Source: a bacterium (GTDB lineage Bacteria; Actinomycetota; Acidimicrobiia; UBA5794; ZC4RG35). From it: a stretch of 8,448 bases of DNA. The translations under genes were made by a program, and so were the position numbers. The stretch lies in contig JAPPKR010000288.1 in NCBI GenBank assembly GCA_028819835.1, forward strand, positions 1 to 8,448, given 5' to 3'. The notes below the pieces were generated by a model. The model ran no database searches. It saw only the letters and a program-made list of their open reading frames with translations, and had not been told where the DNA came from. Positions within the stretch are counted from its first letter, which is position 1, and each line of letters begins with the position of its first letter. Below are positions 1 to 7,158 of this stretch, piece by piece.

Positions 1-1431
1 CTGCTTGACCATGCCGTGGGCGCCGTTGTTGAAGACAGCCACCTTGACGGGGATCCCGTGGGCGGCGGCCGTGATCAATTCCTGGAAGGTCATCTGAAAG
101 CACCCGTCGCCGTCAACTGCGTAGACGAGTTCATCCGACATCCCTGCCTTGGCGCCGATCGCGGCGGGGACGGCGAAACCCATGGTTCCCAGGCCCCCGG
201 AGTTGATCCAGCGGCGCGGACGATCGAAATTCCAGAATTGCGAGGCCCACATCTGGTGCTGGCCGACTCCCGCCACCAGGATGGCGTCCCCTCCGGTAAC
301 CCTGGCCAACTCATCTATCACGAACTGGGGCTTGATCGGGCCGTCCGGTTGCTGGTCGTAGGAGAGGGGGTACTTGGTCTGCCATTCCCGTATGGTTTCC
401 CACCACTCTTGATTGGCGACCGGGGAACGGTCTCCCCAGGCCTTGATCATCTGCGTCAACACCCGGCGGGCGTCCGCCACGATCGGGATGTCCGCGGTTC
501 GCACCTTTCCTATCTCGGCGGGATCGACATCGGCGTGGATTATCTTTGCGTCGACCGCGAAGTGATTTGGGTCGCCGGTCACCCGGTCGTCGAAGCGGAC
601 CCCGAAAGCGGCCAGGACATCGCACTTTTGCATGGAGGTGATGGCTGTGTAATTGCCATGCATCCCCGGCATTCCCAGACACAACGGATGGCTGTCGGGT
701 ATGGCGCCCCTTCCCATCAGGGTGGTCACCACCGGGATATTGGTGATCTCCGCGAACCGGGTCAATGCCTCGGAAGCTTCAGACTTGATAATGCCTCCCC
801 CCACATAGAGCACCGGCCGCCGGCTGGCCGCCAGCATCTCGACTGCTTCCTTCACCCGCCGCGGATGGCCGTCCAAAGTGGGCTTGTAACCGGGAAGTTC
901 CAAATCTTGTGGTGGATGCCACTCAGTCTCCTGATTCAGCACATCCTTGGGCAGATCTACCAACACCGGCCCCGGCCGACCGGAGGAGGCAAGGTGAAAG
1001 GCTTGGTGGATGACGGTTGGGATGTCGTCGGGATCGGTGACAAAGTAGTTGTGTTTTGTGGTGGGCATGGTGATCCCGACCGTGTAGGCCTCTTGGAAGG
1101 CGTCGTTCCCGACTGCGTGGGTGGGGACCTGTCCGGTGATGGCAACCATGGGCACAGAGTCCATCAGCGCGTCTGCCAGAGGGGTAACCAGGTTGGTCGC
1201 CCCCGGTCCCGATGTGGCGACGCATACGCCCACGCGGCCGGTGGCCCATGCGTAACCGGCCGCCATATGGCCGGCGCCTTGTTCGTGGCGGGCCAGGATG
1301 TGGCGGATGGGGCTGGAATAAAGGGGGTCGTAAGCGGGGAGGATTGCTCCGCCCGGAATGCCGAATATCAGATCGACGCCCTCGTGTTCCAGCGAGGAGA
1401 TGAGCGATTGCGATCCGGTGATTGTTGTCAT
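1..1431 (-). CDS. ilvB: Acetolactate synthase large subunit, C-terminus cut by window edge
   Basis: This ThDP- and FAD-dependent cytoplasmic enzyme condenses two pyruvates to acetolactate, or pyruvate with 2-ketobutyrate, as the first common step of valine, leucine and isoleucine synthesis. The minus strand reads open for 477 codons from the ATG at 1431 to the window edge, so roughly the last 100 residues of a usual 570-600 are missing. Visible motifs are the N-terminal [11 protein letters not shown]; the ThDP-activating Glu at residue 50 in [22 protein letters not shown]; the FAD-region RFDDRVTG; and the ThDP/Mg motif GDG (442-444) paired with NN (468-469), ending in GMVKQ. The ATG is the first start after an in-frame TAA in the leader. 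Only a weak GAAAG Shine-Dalgarno lies about 9 bases upstream. The small subunit gene ilvN is not in the window and may lie beyond the left edge. Expression is probably attenuated by the leader described at 1457-1589. Confidence 0.97.
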   Translation of the reverse strand, partial: MTTITGSQSLISSLEHEGVDLIFGIPGGAILPAYDPLYSSPIRHILARHEQGAGHMAAGYAWATGRVGVCVATSGPGATNLVTPLADALMDSVPMVAITGQVPTHAVGNDAFQEAYTVGITMPTTKHNYFVTDPDDIPTVIHQAFHLASSGRPGPVLVDLPKDVLNQETEWHPPQDLELPGYKPTLDGHPRRVKEAVEMLAASRRPVLYVGGGIIKSEASEALTRFAEITNIPVVTTLMGRGAIPDSHPLCLGMPGMHGNYTAITSMQKCDVLAAFGVRFDDRVTGDPNHFAVDAKIIHADVDPAEIGKVRTADIPIVADARRVLTQMIKAWGDRSPVANQEWWETIREWQTKYPLSYDQQPDGPIKPQFVIDELARVTGGDAILVAGVGQHQMWASQFWNFDRPRRWINSGGLGTMGFAVPAAIGAKAGMSDELVYAVDGDGCFQMTFQELITAAAHGIPVKVAVFNNGAHGMVKQ

Positions 1432-1456
1432 GGTGGTTGGCTTTCGTGAGGCTTAC

Positions 1457-1487
1457 AAAGAGAAATCCCTCCTTTTGGGGAGGGATT
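1457..1487 (-). terminator. Intrinsic terminator hairpin in the ilvB leader (attenuator)
   Basis: On the minus strand the arms AATCCCTCC and GGAGGGATT form a perfect 9-bp stem with a 6-base CCAAAA loop. The stem is followed by the U-rich run TCTCTTT. It ends about 26 bases before the ilvB start, so if it terminates transcription it must act as an attenuator rather than as the end of a gene. On the plus strand the same stem is followed by CAGCGC with no U tract, so it is directional. The 3' arm contains GGAGG, which resembles a Shine-Dalgarno, but it lies too far from the ATG at 1431 to serve it. Confidence 0.75.
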
Positions 1488-1518
1488 CAGCGCACACGCG
1501 GTTTATGCGCGTACGCTA
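1488..1518 (-). promoter_or_regulatory. Leader hairpin between leader-peptide stop and terminator
   Basis: On the minus strand GCGTACGCGC and GCGTGTGCGC pair along all ten positions, with two G-U wobbles, around a 7-base loop. One A-U and one further G-U pair extend the stem to 12 bp. The 5' arm starts inside the leader-peptide stop codon, so a ribosome reaching that stop would cover and melt it. The 3' arm abuts the terminator stem directly. It sits where the pause or anti-antiterminator hairpin lies in classical amino-acid attenuators. I do not see it sharing bases with the terminator, so its exact role is inference. Confidence 0.6.
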
Positions 1519-1551
1519 TTCGAGTACCAGCAACAGGTGGATGTTTCTCAT
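1516..1551 (-). CDS. ilvB leader peptide (11 residues, MRNIHLLLVLE)
   Basis: This short open reading frame lies upstream of ilvB on the same strand, from ATG at 1551 to TAG ending at 1516. It encodes MRNIHLLLVLE, in which six of eleven residues are branched-chain: one Ile, four Leu and one Val, with five of them in the run LLLVL. That composition, directly before a hairpin and a terminator and ahead of a branched-chain biosynthesis gene, is the signature of a ribosome-mediated attenuator. Low charged Leu, Val or Ile tRNA would stall the ribosome at the control codons ATC, CTG, TTG, CTG, GTA and CTC. No Shine-Dalgarno precedes the ATG. With the promoter at 1561-1589 the transcript would start only 0-5 bases upstream, so the peptide is probably translated from a leaderless message. 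It could be chance, but the composition and the position agree. Confidence 0.75.
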   Translation of the reverse strand: MRNIHLLLVLE

Positions 1552-1560
1552 TGATTGGAC

Positions 1561-1589
1561 ATTATGGTCTCTTGTTCGCAACCTTGCAA
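1561..1589 (-). promoter_or_regulatory. Putative sigma-70-type promoter for ilvB leader
   Basis: On the minus strand a -35 box TTGCAA (1584-1589) is followed by a 17-base spacer and a -10 box CATAAT (1561-1566). Each differs from the consensus by one or two bases, and the spacing is ideal. The expected transcription start, 5-10 bases beyond the -10 box, falls at about 1551-1556, at or just before the ATG of the leader peptide. The close fit between promoter, leader peptide and terminator supports all three. No comparably convincing promoter was found facing the plus-strand gene at 1686. Confidence 0.65.
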
Positions 1590-1685
1590 CTCGAAAAAGG
1601 GATTTTGATGGCCCGTTGATGATTATGGAAGTGCACATAGCCCCGGTAGCCGTATCTTTAAAGGGGTGAAGAGAGCCCTCCATCA

Positions 1686-2942
1686 ATGAAATTTCGGCCT
1701 GAAGACTTTCGGCTTGCTTTGGAGGAGGCCCGGAGGGTGATCAAGGCTATGCGACCGGATGAGGTACCCCACAATCTCCGCAGGACCCGCAGTTCTTCGT
1801 CGCGGAGGCTTACGCCCATCGAGGCCCAGGCACTCTTCCGGGAACTCGAAAGAGACGCAGGCTTTCGCCAAGCCACCCTGAGCGGTTGGGACGCTGCCAG
1901 AGAGAACAGGACCGATCCCCGGACCGCCGCCTCGGTGCTGTTTCTGGAGAGGTCGGAGGGCTGGGAGTTCCGTGCCCGGGGTCATTTGGCCGAGGTAGAG
2001 CGGCAAGAGGCCCTATCGGACGCCGACGGGCTCAGGGCGAGCCTAGGGGAGGCGCAGTCGGAAGTGAGGTTGCTCAAGAGCCAGTTGGCTGAACAGCGGC
2101 GGCTGGCTGAGAAGGGCACACGACAGCGCACCGATCAGTTGAGAAGGGACCTGAGGCGCGCCCGGGAGCGAATCTGCCAACTGGAGAGAAAGGTCTCAGA
2201 GGGGAGCAAGGAGTCGGCCAGATGGGAGAGGGAGACTAACGCAGCCTGGGACGAACTGACCGAGGCCGACCGCCGGTATGACGAACTGCGCAGGCGATAC
2301 AGTTCGAAGACGAAACCTGTTCCCGCTCGTTCGAGCCCCGGCACCGGGGGAGAAGTCGGATTCAGCCGAGATCCCCTGGAAGCGGCTCGGATGTTGGATC
2401 AGATGATGAGCTTCTGGGAGGTGGGCTCGGATTCCCAGCCCGAACGGGACGAGACGCGTCCCGGGCTGCTGGAGCTGCCACCGGGCGTGGATCCCAAGTC
2501 GGGTGGGGCGATGCAGTGGATTTATTACGAAGCTCCCCGGCTGATCCTGGTGGTGGATGGGTGGAACGCCGCTCACTACTGGAACTCTCACCGGCACGTT
2601 CCCGGCAAACCGGACCCGCGGACGATTGAGTTCATCACCAACAAACTGGACAATCTGGCCGAGTACTCGATCGGCCGCCACCAGGTCCTCTTCTACCTGG
2701 ACTCCCGTCATGTGAGCGGGTTGGACCCAGACTGGGACAACCGCTTCAGAAGCCGTCGCCTGACCGGCTTCTACGTGGAGGACGCCGATGACGCCATCGC
2801 CAGGGAAGCCGCCGGGCGGACGGGGGAGAGGGTGGCGGTCATCACCAGCGACAACGGTCTGGCGGAACGTAGCCGGACGCACGGCGCGGTCATTCTGGCT
2901 TCGGAGGCGTTGGCGGAGTGGATGGCAAGCTCGCCGGTCTGA
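1686..2942 (+). CDS. Coiled-coil protein with C-terminal NYN (PIN-like) ribonuclease domain
   Basis: The product is 418 residues long. The N-terminal ~115 residues are basic and helical and are not recognised. Residues ~115-225 form a strongly charged heptad-like coiled coil rich in Glu, Arg, Gln and Leu. A Pro/Gly-rich linker follows, and residues ~283-410 are an NYN/YacP-like domain. The domain shows the strand ILVVDGWN with Asp291 and Asn294, an acidic cluster E365-D366-A367-D368-D369, and ITSDNG with Asp389. These are the acidic residues expected around the metal site of PIN/NYN nucleases, so an RNA-cleaving function is likely; the RNA target is unknown. The coiled coil suggests oligomerisation. 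The ATG at 1686 is preceded by GAGAG ten bases upstream. The end overlaps the queG-like gene by 25 bases. The gene starts a plus-strand run divergent from ilvB, with a shared upstream region of about 250 bases. Confidence 0.85.
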   Translation: MKFRPEDFRLALEEARRVIKAMRPDEVPHNLRRTRSSSSRRLTPIEAQALFRELERDAGFRQATLSGWDAARENRTDPRTAASVLFLERSEGWEFRARGHLAEVERQEALSDADGLRASLGEAQSEVRLLKSQLAEQRRLAEKGTRQRTDQLRRDLRRARERICQLERKVSEGSKESARWERETNAAWDELTEADRRYDELRRRYSSKTKPVPARSSPGTGGEVGFSRDPLEAARMLDQMMSFWEVGSDSQPERDETRPGLLELPPGVDPKSGGAMQWIYYEAPRLILVVDGWNAAHYWNSHRHVPGKPDPRTIEFITNKLDNLAEYSIGRHQVLFYLDSRHVSGLDPDWDNRFRSRRLTGFYVEDADDAIAREAAGRTGERVAVITSDNGLAERSRTHGAVILASEALAEWMASSPV

Positions 2943-4033
2943 CCGCCCGACTGACCGCCCTGGCCGCGGAGGTGGGACTGGACAGGGTCGGGGTCTGTAC
3001 CGCCGATCCATTCGCCGCCACCCGGCTCACCATCGGTTCTCGCAAGTCCACGGGGATGTCGGCTCGGCTGGGTTTCACTTTCACCGATCCTGACGTCTCC
3101 ACCGACATCCGCCGCTCCTTCCCCTGGGCGGAACGACTGGTGGTTGGGATACGGTCGTACCTTCCTGATGCAGGCGATCCGGGCCCGGCTCTGCCGGGGC
3201 GGGGACGGGTGGCCCGTTTCGCGGTCACCGACGCCTACCAACCCCTCCGATCGGGCCTAGAGAGATTGGCTGTCGAACTGGGGGAGGCCGGGTTCCGCTC
3301 CGAGGTGCTGGTTGACGATTCCCGCCTGGTGGACCGGGCGGCGGCGGTGAGAGCCGGGGTGGGGTGGTGGGGGAAGAGCACCATGGTCCTGTCGCCGGGA
3401 GTGGGACCCTGGTTTCTGATCGGATCGGTTGTAACCGACGCCCGACTGCCGGTCTCCGAGCTCATGGAGCGGAACTGCGGGAGTTGTGTGGCATGCCTTC
3501 CCGCCTGTCCAACCGGGGCCCTGGTGGCACCCGGTGTGCTGGATGCCCGGTTGTGCCTGGCGGCGTTGGCCCAGAGTCCGGGAGTCATACCTCGGGATCT
3601 GCGCCCCCTTATGGAAGACCGCCTCTACGGGTGTGACGAGTGCCTCACGGCCTGCCCTCCCGGCTCCCGCCTGCTGGACCGGGCTGCCTCTCGGCGGGGA
3701 TCGGTGGATCTGGTGGAGCTTCTGCGGACCCCGGACCGGGAGTTGACCGGCCAGTTCGAGCACTTCTATCTCCCCTCCCGCCGTCCCCGGGTGTTGCGCC
3801 GCAACGCCCTGGTGGCCCTGGGCAACACCGGGACGGTAGAACACCTCAACCTGGTCGCCGGCTATCTGGGCAGTCCCGACTGGATGCTTCGGCTCCACGC
3901 GGCGTGGGCGGTCCATCGCATGGGAGTAAGGCTGTCCATTCGCCGGGCGGAGATGTTCCTCCGACACGCCGCTTCCCGGGAGAGGTCCCCGGAGGTAAGG
4001 GAGGAATTGACCCTGGCCGGGGTCGACCCGTGA
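2918..4033 (+). CDS. queG: Epoxyqueuosine reductase (QueG-like iron-sulfur protein)
   Basis: QueG uses cobalamin and two [4Fe-4S] clusters to reduce epoxyqueuosine to queuosine in the tRNA wobble position, in the cytoplasm. The 371 residues follow the family layout. N-terminal LDRVGVCTADP is followed by VDDS with Asp134 (the expected active-site acid region), then AGVGWWGKSTMVL. Cluster motif one is C187-x2-C190-x2-C193-x3-C197-P; Cys213 follows, and motif two is C239-x2-C242-x3-C246-P. A HEAT-like C-terminus spans about 290-365. Many family members have CPWN after the second motif, but here it is CPPGS. The start is GTG at 2918, inside the preceding gene, supported by GGAGG ten bases upstream; no closer in-frame start keeps the N-terminal motif. 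Queuosine synthesis is patchy in Actinobacteria, so a QueG paralogue with another substrate remains possible. No other queuosine gene is in the window. Confidence 0.88.
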   Translation: MDGKLAGLTARLTALAAEVGLDRVGVCTADPFAATRLTIGSRKSTGMSARLGFTFTDPDVSTDIRRSFPWAERLVVGIRSYLPDAGDPGPALPGRGRVARFAVTDAYQPLRSGLERLAVELGEAGFRSEVLVDDSRLVDRAAAVRAGVGWWGKSTMVLSPGVGPWFLIGSVVTDARLPVSELMERNCGSCVACLPACPTGALVAPGVLDARLCLAALAQSPGVIPRDLRPLMEDRLYGCDECLTACPPGSRLLDRAASRRGSVDLVELLRTPDRELTGQFEHFYLPSRRPRVLRRNALVALGNTGTVEHLNLVAGYLGSPDWMLRLHAAWAVHRMGVRLSIRRAEMFLRHAASRERSPEVREELTLAGVDP

Positions 4034-4088
4034 GCAGCGGCAGCTTCGAAGGAGAGTTAGCGCTCAGGGCTCGCTAGTTTCTGCGGTT

Positions 4089-4823
4089 ATGAAGGTCGAT
4101 TCGCGACTGGTTCTGCTGGCTGTCCTCGCCGCAGGGGTGATCGCCCTGGGATGGACCTGGCTGACCTCCGAAGACCCTGAGGAGGTAACGCTGGAGACGG
4201 AGGCGGCCCTGGAGACGACCACCACCTCTTCGGCGTCAACCACGGTTGCGGTTGAAGAGCAGGACGCCGCTGCGGTTACCACCGCGACGACTGCTCCGGC
4301 GACCACGGTCCCCGCTACCACCACAACCGTTGCTCCGACGACCACCACAACCTTCCCGACCCCCGAGGTGCTGGGAGAGGTCCATCCTCGACTGGTGGAC
4401 ATCGATGGCTGGTTGCAGTCGGAGGTCGAGACACTCGAGGATCTGCGCGGCAAGGTGGTCGTGGTGGAGTTCTGGACCTTCGGCTGCTACAACTGCAAGA
4501 ACCGCATCCCGTACACCCAGGAGATGTACGCCAAGTACCGCGATCAGGGTATGGAGATCGTCGGCATACATTCCCCCGAGTTCAAATACGAAGAAGATGT
4601 GGACAACATCAAGAAGGCCCTGGTTGACCTGGGGGTCACCTGGCCGGTGGTGCTGGACACCAGACGCAGGACCTTCTGGGAGTGGCAGGCGGGCGGCACG
4701 GCCTACTGGCCGCGTACCTACGTGCTGGACCGGGAAGGCCGGGTTCGCTTCGACCACATCGGGGAAGGCAAGTATGGCGAGTTGGACCAGACCGTGGCTT
4801 TCCTGCTCGCAGAGGAGATGTGA
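4089..4823 (+). CDS. Membrane-anchored TlpA/DipZ-like thioredoxin-fold protein
   Basis: The 244-residue product starts with an uncleaved signal-anchor-like helix (residues ~6-25). A Thr/Ala/Val/Pro-rich low-complexity linker follows (~37-90), then an extracytoplasmic thioredoxin-fold domain (~95-244). The domain has VVVVEFWTFGCYNCKNRIPY, giving a redox pair Cys133-x-x-Cys136, then VGIHSPEFKYE, and a cis-proline context WPRTYVLD with Pro208. The phrases FWT-x-x-C-x-NC and H-x-PEF match the C-terminal domain of DipZ-type proteins and TlpA/ResA relatives. It probably reduces disulfides outside the membrane. The next gene, overlapping by 4 bases, encodes a CcdA-like membrane partner that could supply electrons. 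No Shine-Dalgarno precedes the ATG at 4089. TAGTTT at 4075-4080 resembles a -10 box at a distance compatible with leaderless transcription, but that is weak. The 55 bases before the gene show nothing else. Confidence 0.85.
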   Translation: MKVDSRLVLLAVLAAGVIALGWTWLTSEDPEEVTLETEAALETTTTSSASTTVAVEEQDAAAVTTATTAPATTVPATTTTVAPTTTTTFPTPEVLGEVHPRLVDIDGWLQSEVETLEDLRGKVVVVEFWTFGCYNCKNRIPYTQEMYAKYRDQGMEIVGIHSPEFKYEEDVDNIKKALVDLGVTWPVVLDTRRRTFWEWQAGGTAYWPRTYVLDREGRVRFDHIGEGKYGELDQTVAFLLAEEM

Positions 4824-5425
4824 GCCTCTTCGCGGAGGGGATCCGCTCGAGCGTCCTGGCCTGCTCCTACTCTGTCCTGCTGGTGGGCTTGGCGCTGGTG
4901 GTGCTGAGACGGAAGGACCGCATGGGGGCGCTGGGCATGTTTGCCGGGTTCGCCATCCTGTCGGCCTGGATCAGGGCGGCGGGCATCTCCAATCTCCTGG
5001 CGGGGCGGGTGGCGACGGTACTGCTGGCGATCGGGGGACTGGCGCTGGCGCTGATGGTGAACCGCCGGCCTGCCGGCCTCGCCGGGTCGGCTCTTTTGGG
5101 AACATTCGCCGGCGCCACGTGGTTTCCATGCGTGGGAGAGGAACTGGGAACGGTGCTTACCCGGGCGCAGGATGAGCCGGGCGCGGCGCTCTGGTTGTTG
5201 GGGGTGTATCTGATCGGAGTGATGATCCCGCTGGTAGCCATCCTGGCCGTGGTTATGTACCTTCCGGTTGTCCGCATTTGGATGGACGGCCGGTGGGTGG
5301 CAATAGGGGCCAAGGCGGCGCTGGCGGCGATTGGAGTCCTGGTCTTGACTGACCACTACGACACGTTGCTCTCCACCCTGGCCCGGTGGTCGGCTACTTG
5401 GAGTGGGTATTCGGTTCTGGAATGA
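4820..5425 (+). CDS. Small CcdA/DsbD-like six-helix membrane protein
   Basis: The product is 201 residues of mostly hydrophobic sequence with about six predicted transmembrane helices (~11-31, 35-53, 60-81, 88-106, 119-146, 158-175). It has exactly two cysteines: Cys15 in the first helix ([10 protein letters not shown]) and Cys104 in the fourth ([15 protein letters not shown]). Paired cysteines in helices 1 and 4, the second in a W-x-PC-x-G context, are the hallmark of CcdA/DsbD electron transporters. These pass reductant from cytoplasmic thioredoxin to extracytoplasmic thioredoxin-like proteins. The usual SPC-x-LP motif in helix 1 is absent, so the protein is divergent. The GTG start at 4820 overlaps the preceding stop as GTGA, with AGGAG just upstream, implying translational coupling to the thioredoxin-fold gene. 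A longer reading frame extends upstream to 4682, but its extra residues are Arg/Gly-rich readings of the previous gene. Confidence 0.72.
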   Translation: MSLFAEGIRSSVLACSYSVLLVGLALVVLRRKDRMGALGMFAGFAILSAWIRAAGISNLLAGRVATVLLAIGGLALALMVNRRPAGLAGSALLGTFAGATWFPCVGEELGTVLTRAQDEPGAALWLLGVYLIGVMIPLVAILAVVMYLPVVRIWMDGRWVAIGAKAALAAIGVLVLTDHYDTLLSTLARWSATWSGYSVLE

Positions 5426-5472
5426 GGGTCTCTCCGAACCCCGGGGAGGATCCTTGTTCAGTGGCCGGGGCT

Positions 5473-5478
5473 TATCAT
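5473..5478 (+). promoter_or_regulatory. Possible -10 box for a leaderless ilvD transcript
   Basis: TATCAT lies six bases before the ATG at 5485, so transcription would start at or next to the start codon. The only -35-like hexamer nearby, TTGTTC at 5454-5459, leaves a 13-base spacer, which is too short. The support is therefore the -10 likeness and position alone. The 59-base gap 5426-5484 holds no terminator-like hairpin with a U tract. Confidence 0.25.
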
Positions 5479-5484
5479 CGGCAT

Positions 5485-7158
5485 ATGTCGCTCAAGATTC
5501 AATCTCAAGACGTAACCGAGGGTCCCGCCCGCGCCGGAGCGCGCGCCATGCTGCGGGCGGTGGGCCTGTCCGATGAGGACTTCACCAAGCCGCAGGTAGG
5601 CGTGGTTTCGGCGGGGAACGAGGTCACGCCCTGCAACATCACCGGCCCGGTCCTCGCTGAGCGGGCCAAGGAAGGGGTACGGGTCGGGGGCGGCGTGGGG
5701 CTCTCGTTCGCCACTATCGCGGTCTCGGACGGCATCTCGATGGGCCACGAGGGGATGCGAGCCTCGCTCGTCTCCCGGGAAGTGATCGCCGACTCGGTGG
5801 AATTGATGGTGCACGCCGAGCGATTCGACGCCCTGGTGACCATCGCCGGATGCGACAAGTCCCTGCCGGGCATGCTCATGGCGGCGGCCCGCTCGAACCT
5901 GCCCGCGGTGTTTCTGTATGGCGGGTCGAGCCTGCCCGGCCGCTACCGTGGCCGTGACATCTCCATCGTGGATGTCTTCGAGGGGATCGGCGCCGAGTCC
6001 CAGGGGCGGATCAGCGCCGAGGATCTTGACGAGATCGAACGCAACGCCTGCCCGGGCGCCGGTTCCTGCGCGGGGATGTTCACAGCCAACACCATGGCCT
6101 CGGTGGGAGAAGCGATCGGGATGTCCCTCCCCGGGTCGGCGTCGGTTCCCGCGGTCGACACCCGCTTGGGCGTCTATGCGCGCCAGAGCGGCGAGGCGGT
6201 GATGAATCTCCTCAGGGAGGGAATACGGCCCCGCCAGATCATGACCCGGCCGGCATTCGAGAACGCCATCACCACCGTGATGGCGCTGGGCGGTTCCACC
6301 AACGCGGTTCTCCATCTGATGGCTCTGGCGCATGAGGCGGGAGTGGAACTGGAACTGGAGGACTTCGACCGTATCAGCCGCCGGACTCCCCACATCGGCG
6401 ACCTGAAGCCGTTCGGCAGGTATCACATGGTCGACGTCGACCATCTCGGAGGGGTTCCCGTGGTGTTGAAGGTCCTGTTCGAAGAGGGGTTGCTGCATGG
6501 CGACTGCGTGACGGCCACGGGTAAGACCATGGCGGAAAACCTCAGGGATGTGAGGGTCCCGACCGACCAGGACGTGCTGCGTCCCGCCTCCGATCCCATC
6601 GCAGCCGAGGGCGGCATCGCCATCCTGCGAGGCTCCCTGGCGCCGAAGGGAGCCGTGGTCAAGGTGGCCGGGGTGGCCCTCGAGGTGTTCGAGGGTCCGG
6701 CCCGGGTCTTCGACGGGGAACAGGGCGCCTTGGCGGCGCTCTTCTCGGGGAACATCCATCCCGGGGAGGTGCTGGTGATCCGGACCGAGGGCCCGCGCGG
6801 CGGCCCGGGCATGCGGGAGATGCTTGCCATCACCGCGGCGATCAAGGGAGCGGGATTGGGGTCGGAGGTCCTGCTGATAACGGACGGGCGTTTCTCGGGC
6901 GGCACCACCGGCCTGTGCATCGGCCACGTCGCCCCCGAGTCCGAGGTGGGAGGGCCGATCGGCCTGGTGGAGGAGGGGGACCGCATCAAAGTGGATGTGG
7001 CTGCCCGCCGACTGGACCTCCTGGTGGCAGATGACGTGCTGGAGGAGAGGAGGGCGGGGTGGAAGCCGGCCCCGGTCCGGTATCCCTCCGGCGCCCTCGC
7101 CAAGTACGCCAACCTGGTGGGCGGCGCGGAGAATGGAGCGGTCACCAACCACTTTTAG
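5485..7158 (+). CDS. ilvD: Dihydroxy-acid dehydratase
   Basis: IlvD dehydrates 2,3-dihydroxy-isovalerate and 2,3-dihydroxy-3-methylvalerate to the keto acids that precede valine/leucine and isoleucine. It is a cytoplasmic, Mg- and iron-sulfur-dependent enzyme. The 557-residue product is the usual length and begins with the typical [21 protein letters not shown]. Cys50 in NEVTPCNI, Cys123 in GCDKSLPGM and Cys195 in [11 protein letters not shown] are the three expected cluster ligands of the [2Fe-2S] type, and [11 protein letters not shown] sits near the C-terminus. I chose the ATG at 5485 because the family's N-terminus begins there. A GTG at 5461 is in frame and has GGAGGA ten bases upstream, so a form eight residues longer (VAGAYHRH) cannot be excluded. 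It follows the CcdA-like gene after 59 bases and overlaps the phosphoesterase gene by 26 bases. No leader peptide or attenuator precedes it, unlike ilvB. Confidence 0.97.
   Translation: MSLKIQSQDVTEGPARAGARAMLRAVGLSDEDFTKPQVGVVSAGNEVTPCNITGPVLAERAKEGVRVGGGVGLSFATIAVSDGISMGHEGMRASLVSREVIADSVELMVHAERFDALVTIAGCDKSLPGMLMAAARSNLPAVFLYGGSSLPGRYRGRDISIVDVFEGIGAESQGRISAEDLDEIERNACPGAGSCAGMFTANTMASVGEAIGMSLPGSASVPAVDTRLGVYARQSGEAVMNLLREGIRPRQIMTRPAFENAITTVMALGGSTNAVLHLMALAHEAGVELELEDFDRISRRTPHIGDLKPFGRYHMVDVDHLGGVPVVLKVLFEEGLLHGDCVTATGKTMAENLRDVRVPTDQDVLRPASDPIAAEGGIAILRGSLAPKGAVVKVAGVALEVFEGPARVFDGEQGALAALFSGNIHPGEVLVIRTEGPRGGPGMREMLAITAAIKGAGLGSEVLLITDGRFSGGTTGLCIGHVAPESEVGGPIGLVEEGDRIKVDVAARRLDLLVADDVLEERRAGWKPAPVRYPSGALAKYANLVGGAENGAVTNHF

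Noticed and set aside
16..1449. A 477-codon open frame on the plus strand
   Set aside because: It is the antisense shadow of ilvB. Its translation is rich in Gly, His, Arg and Asp with no recognisable domain, while the minus strand reads as a clean acetolactate synthase with all cofactor motifs.
1432..1560. T-box riboswitch ahead of ilvB
   Set aside because: No AGGGUGG-x-ACCGCG-like T-box sequence or specifier stem was found. The leader peptide explains the region better.
1358..1669. A 103-codon plus-strand frame across the ilvB start and leader
   Set aside because: It has no domain, overlaps ilvB and the leader antisense, and has no convincing ribosome-binding site.
4031..4077. A 15-codon frame after queG starting at GTG 4031
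   Set aside because: It has no composition signal and no coupling logic beyond overlap with the stop codon; this is likely chance.
4198..4358. ACC/ACG-rich tract as a DNA repeat
   Set aside because: It is the coding sequence of the Thr-rich linker of the thioredoxin-fold protein, without a regular repeat unit at the DNA level.
4246..5175. A 309-codon plus-strand frame across the thioredoxin and CcdA-like genes
   Set aside because: It is a frame-shifted reading full of Arg/Pro/Ser repeats created by the ACC/ACG-rich Thr linker; the in-frame products have clear motifs.
6995..7132. Upstream extension of the phosphoesterase frame to a start at 6995
   Set aside because: The extra residues are Trp/Arg-rich readings of ilvD in another frame; the family-like N-terminus begins near 7133.
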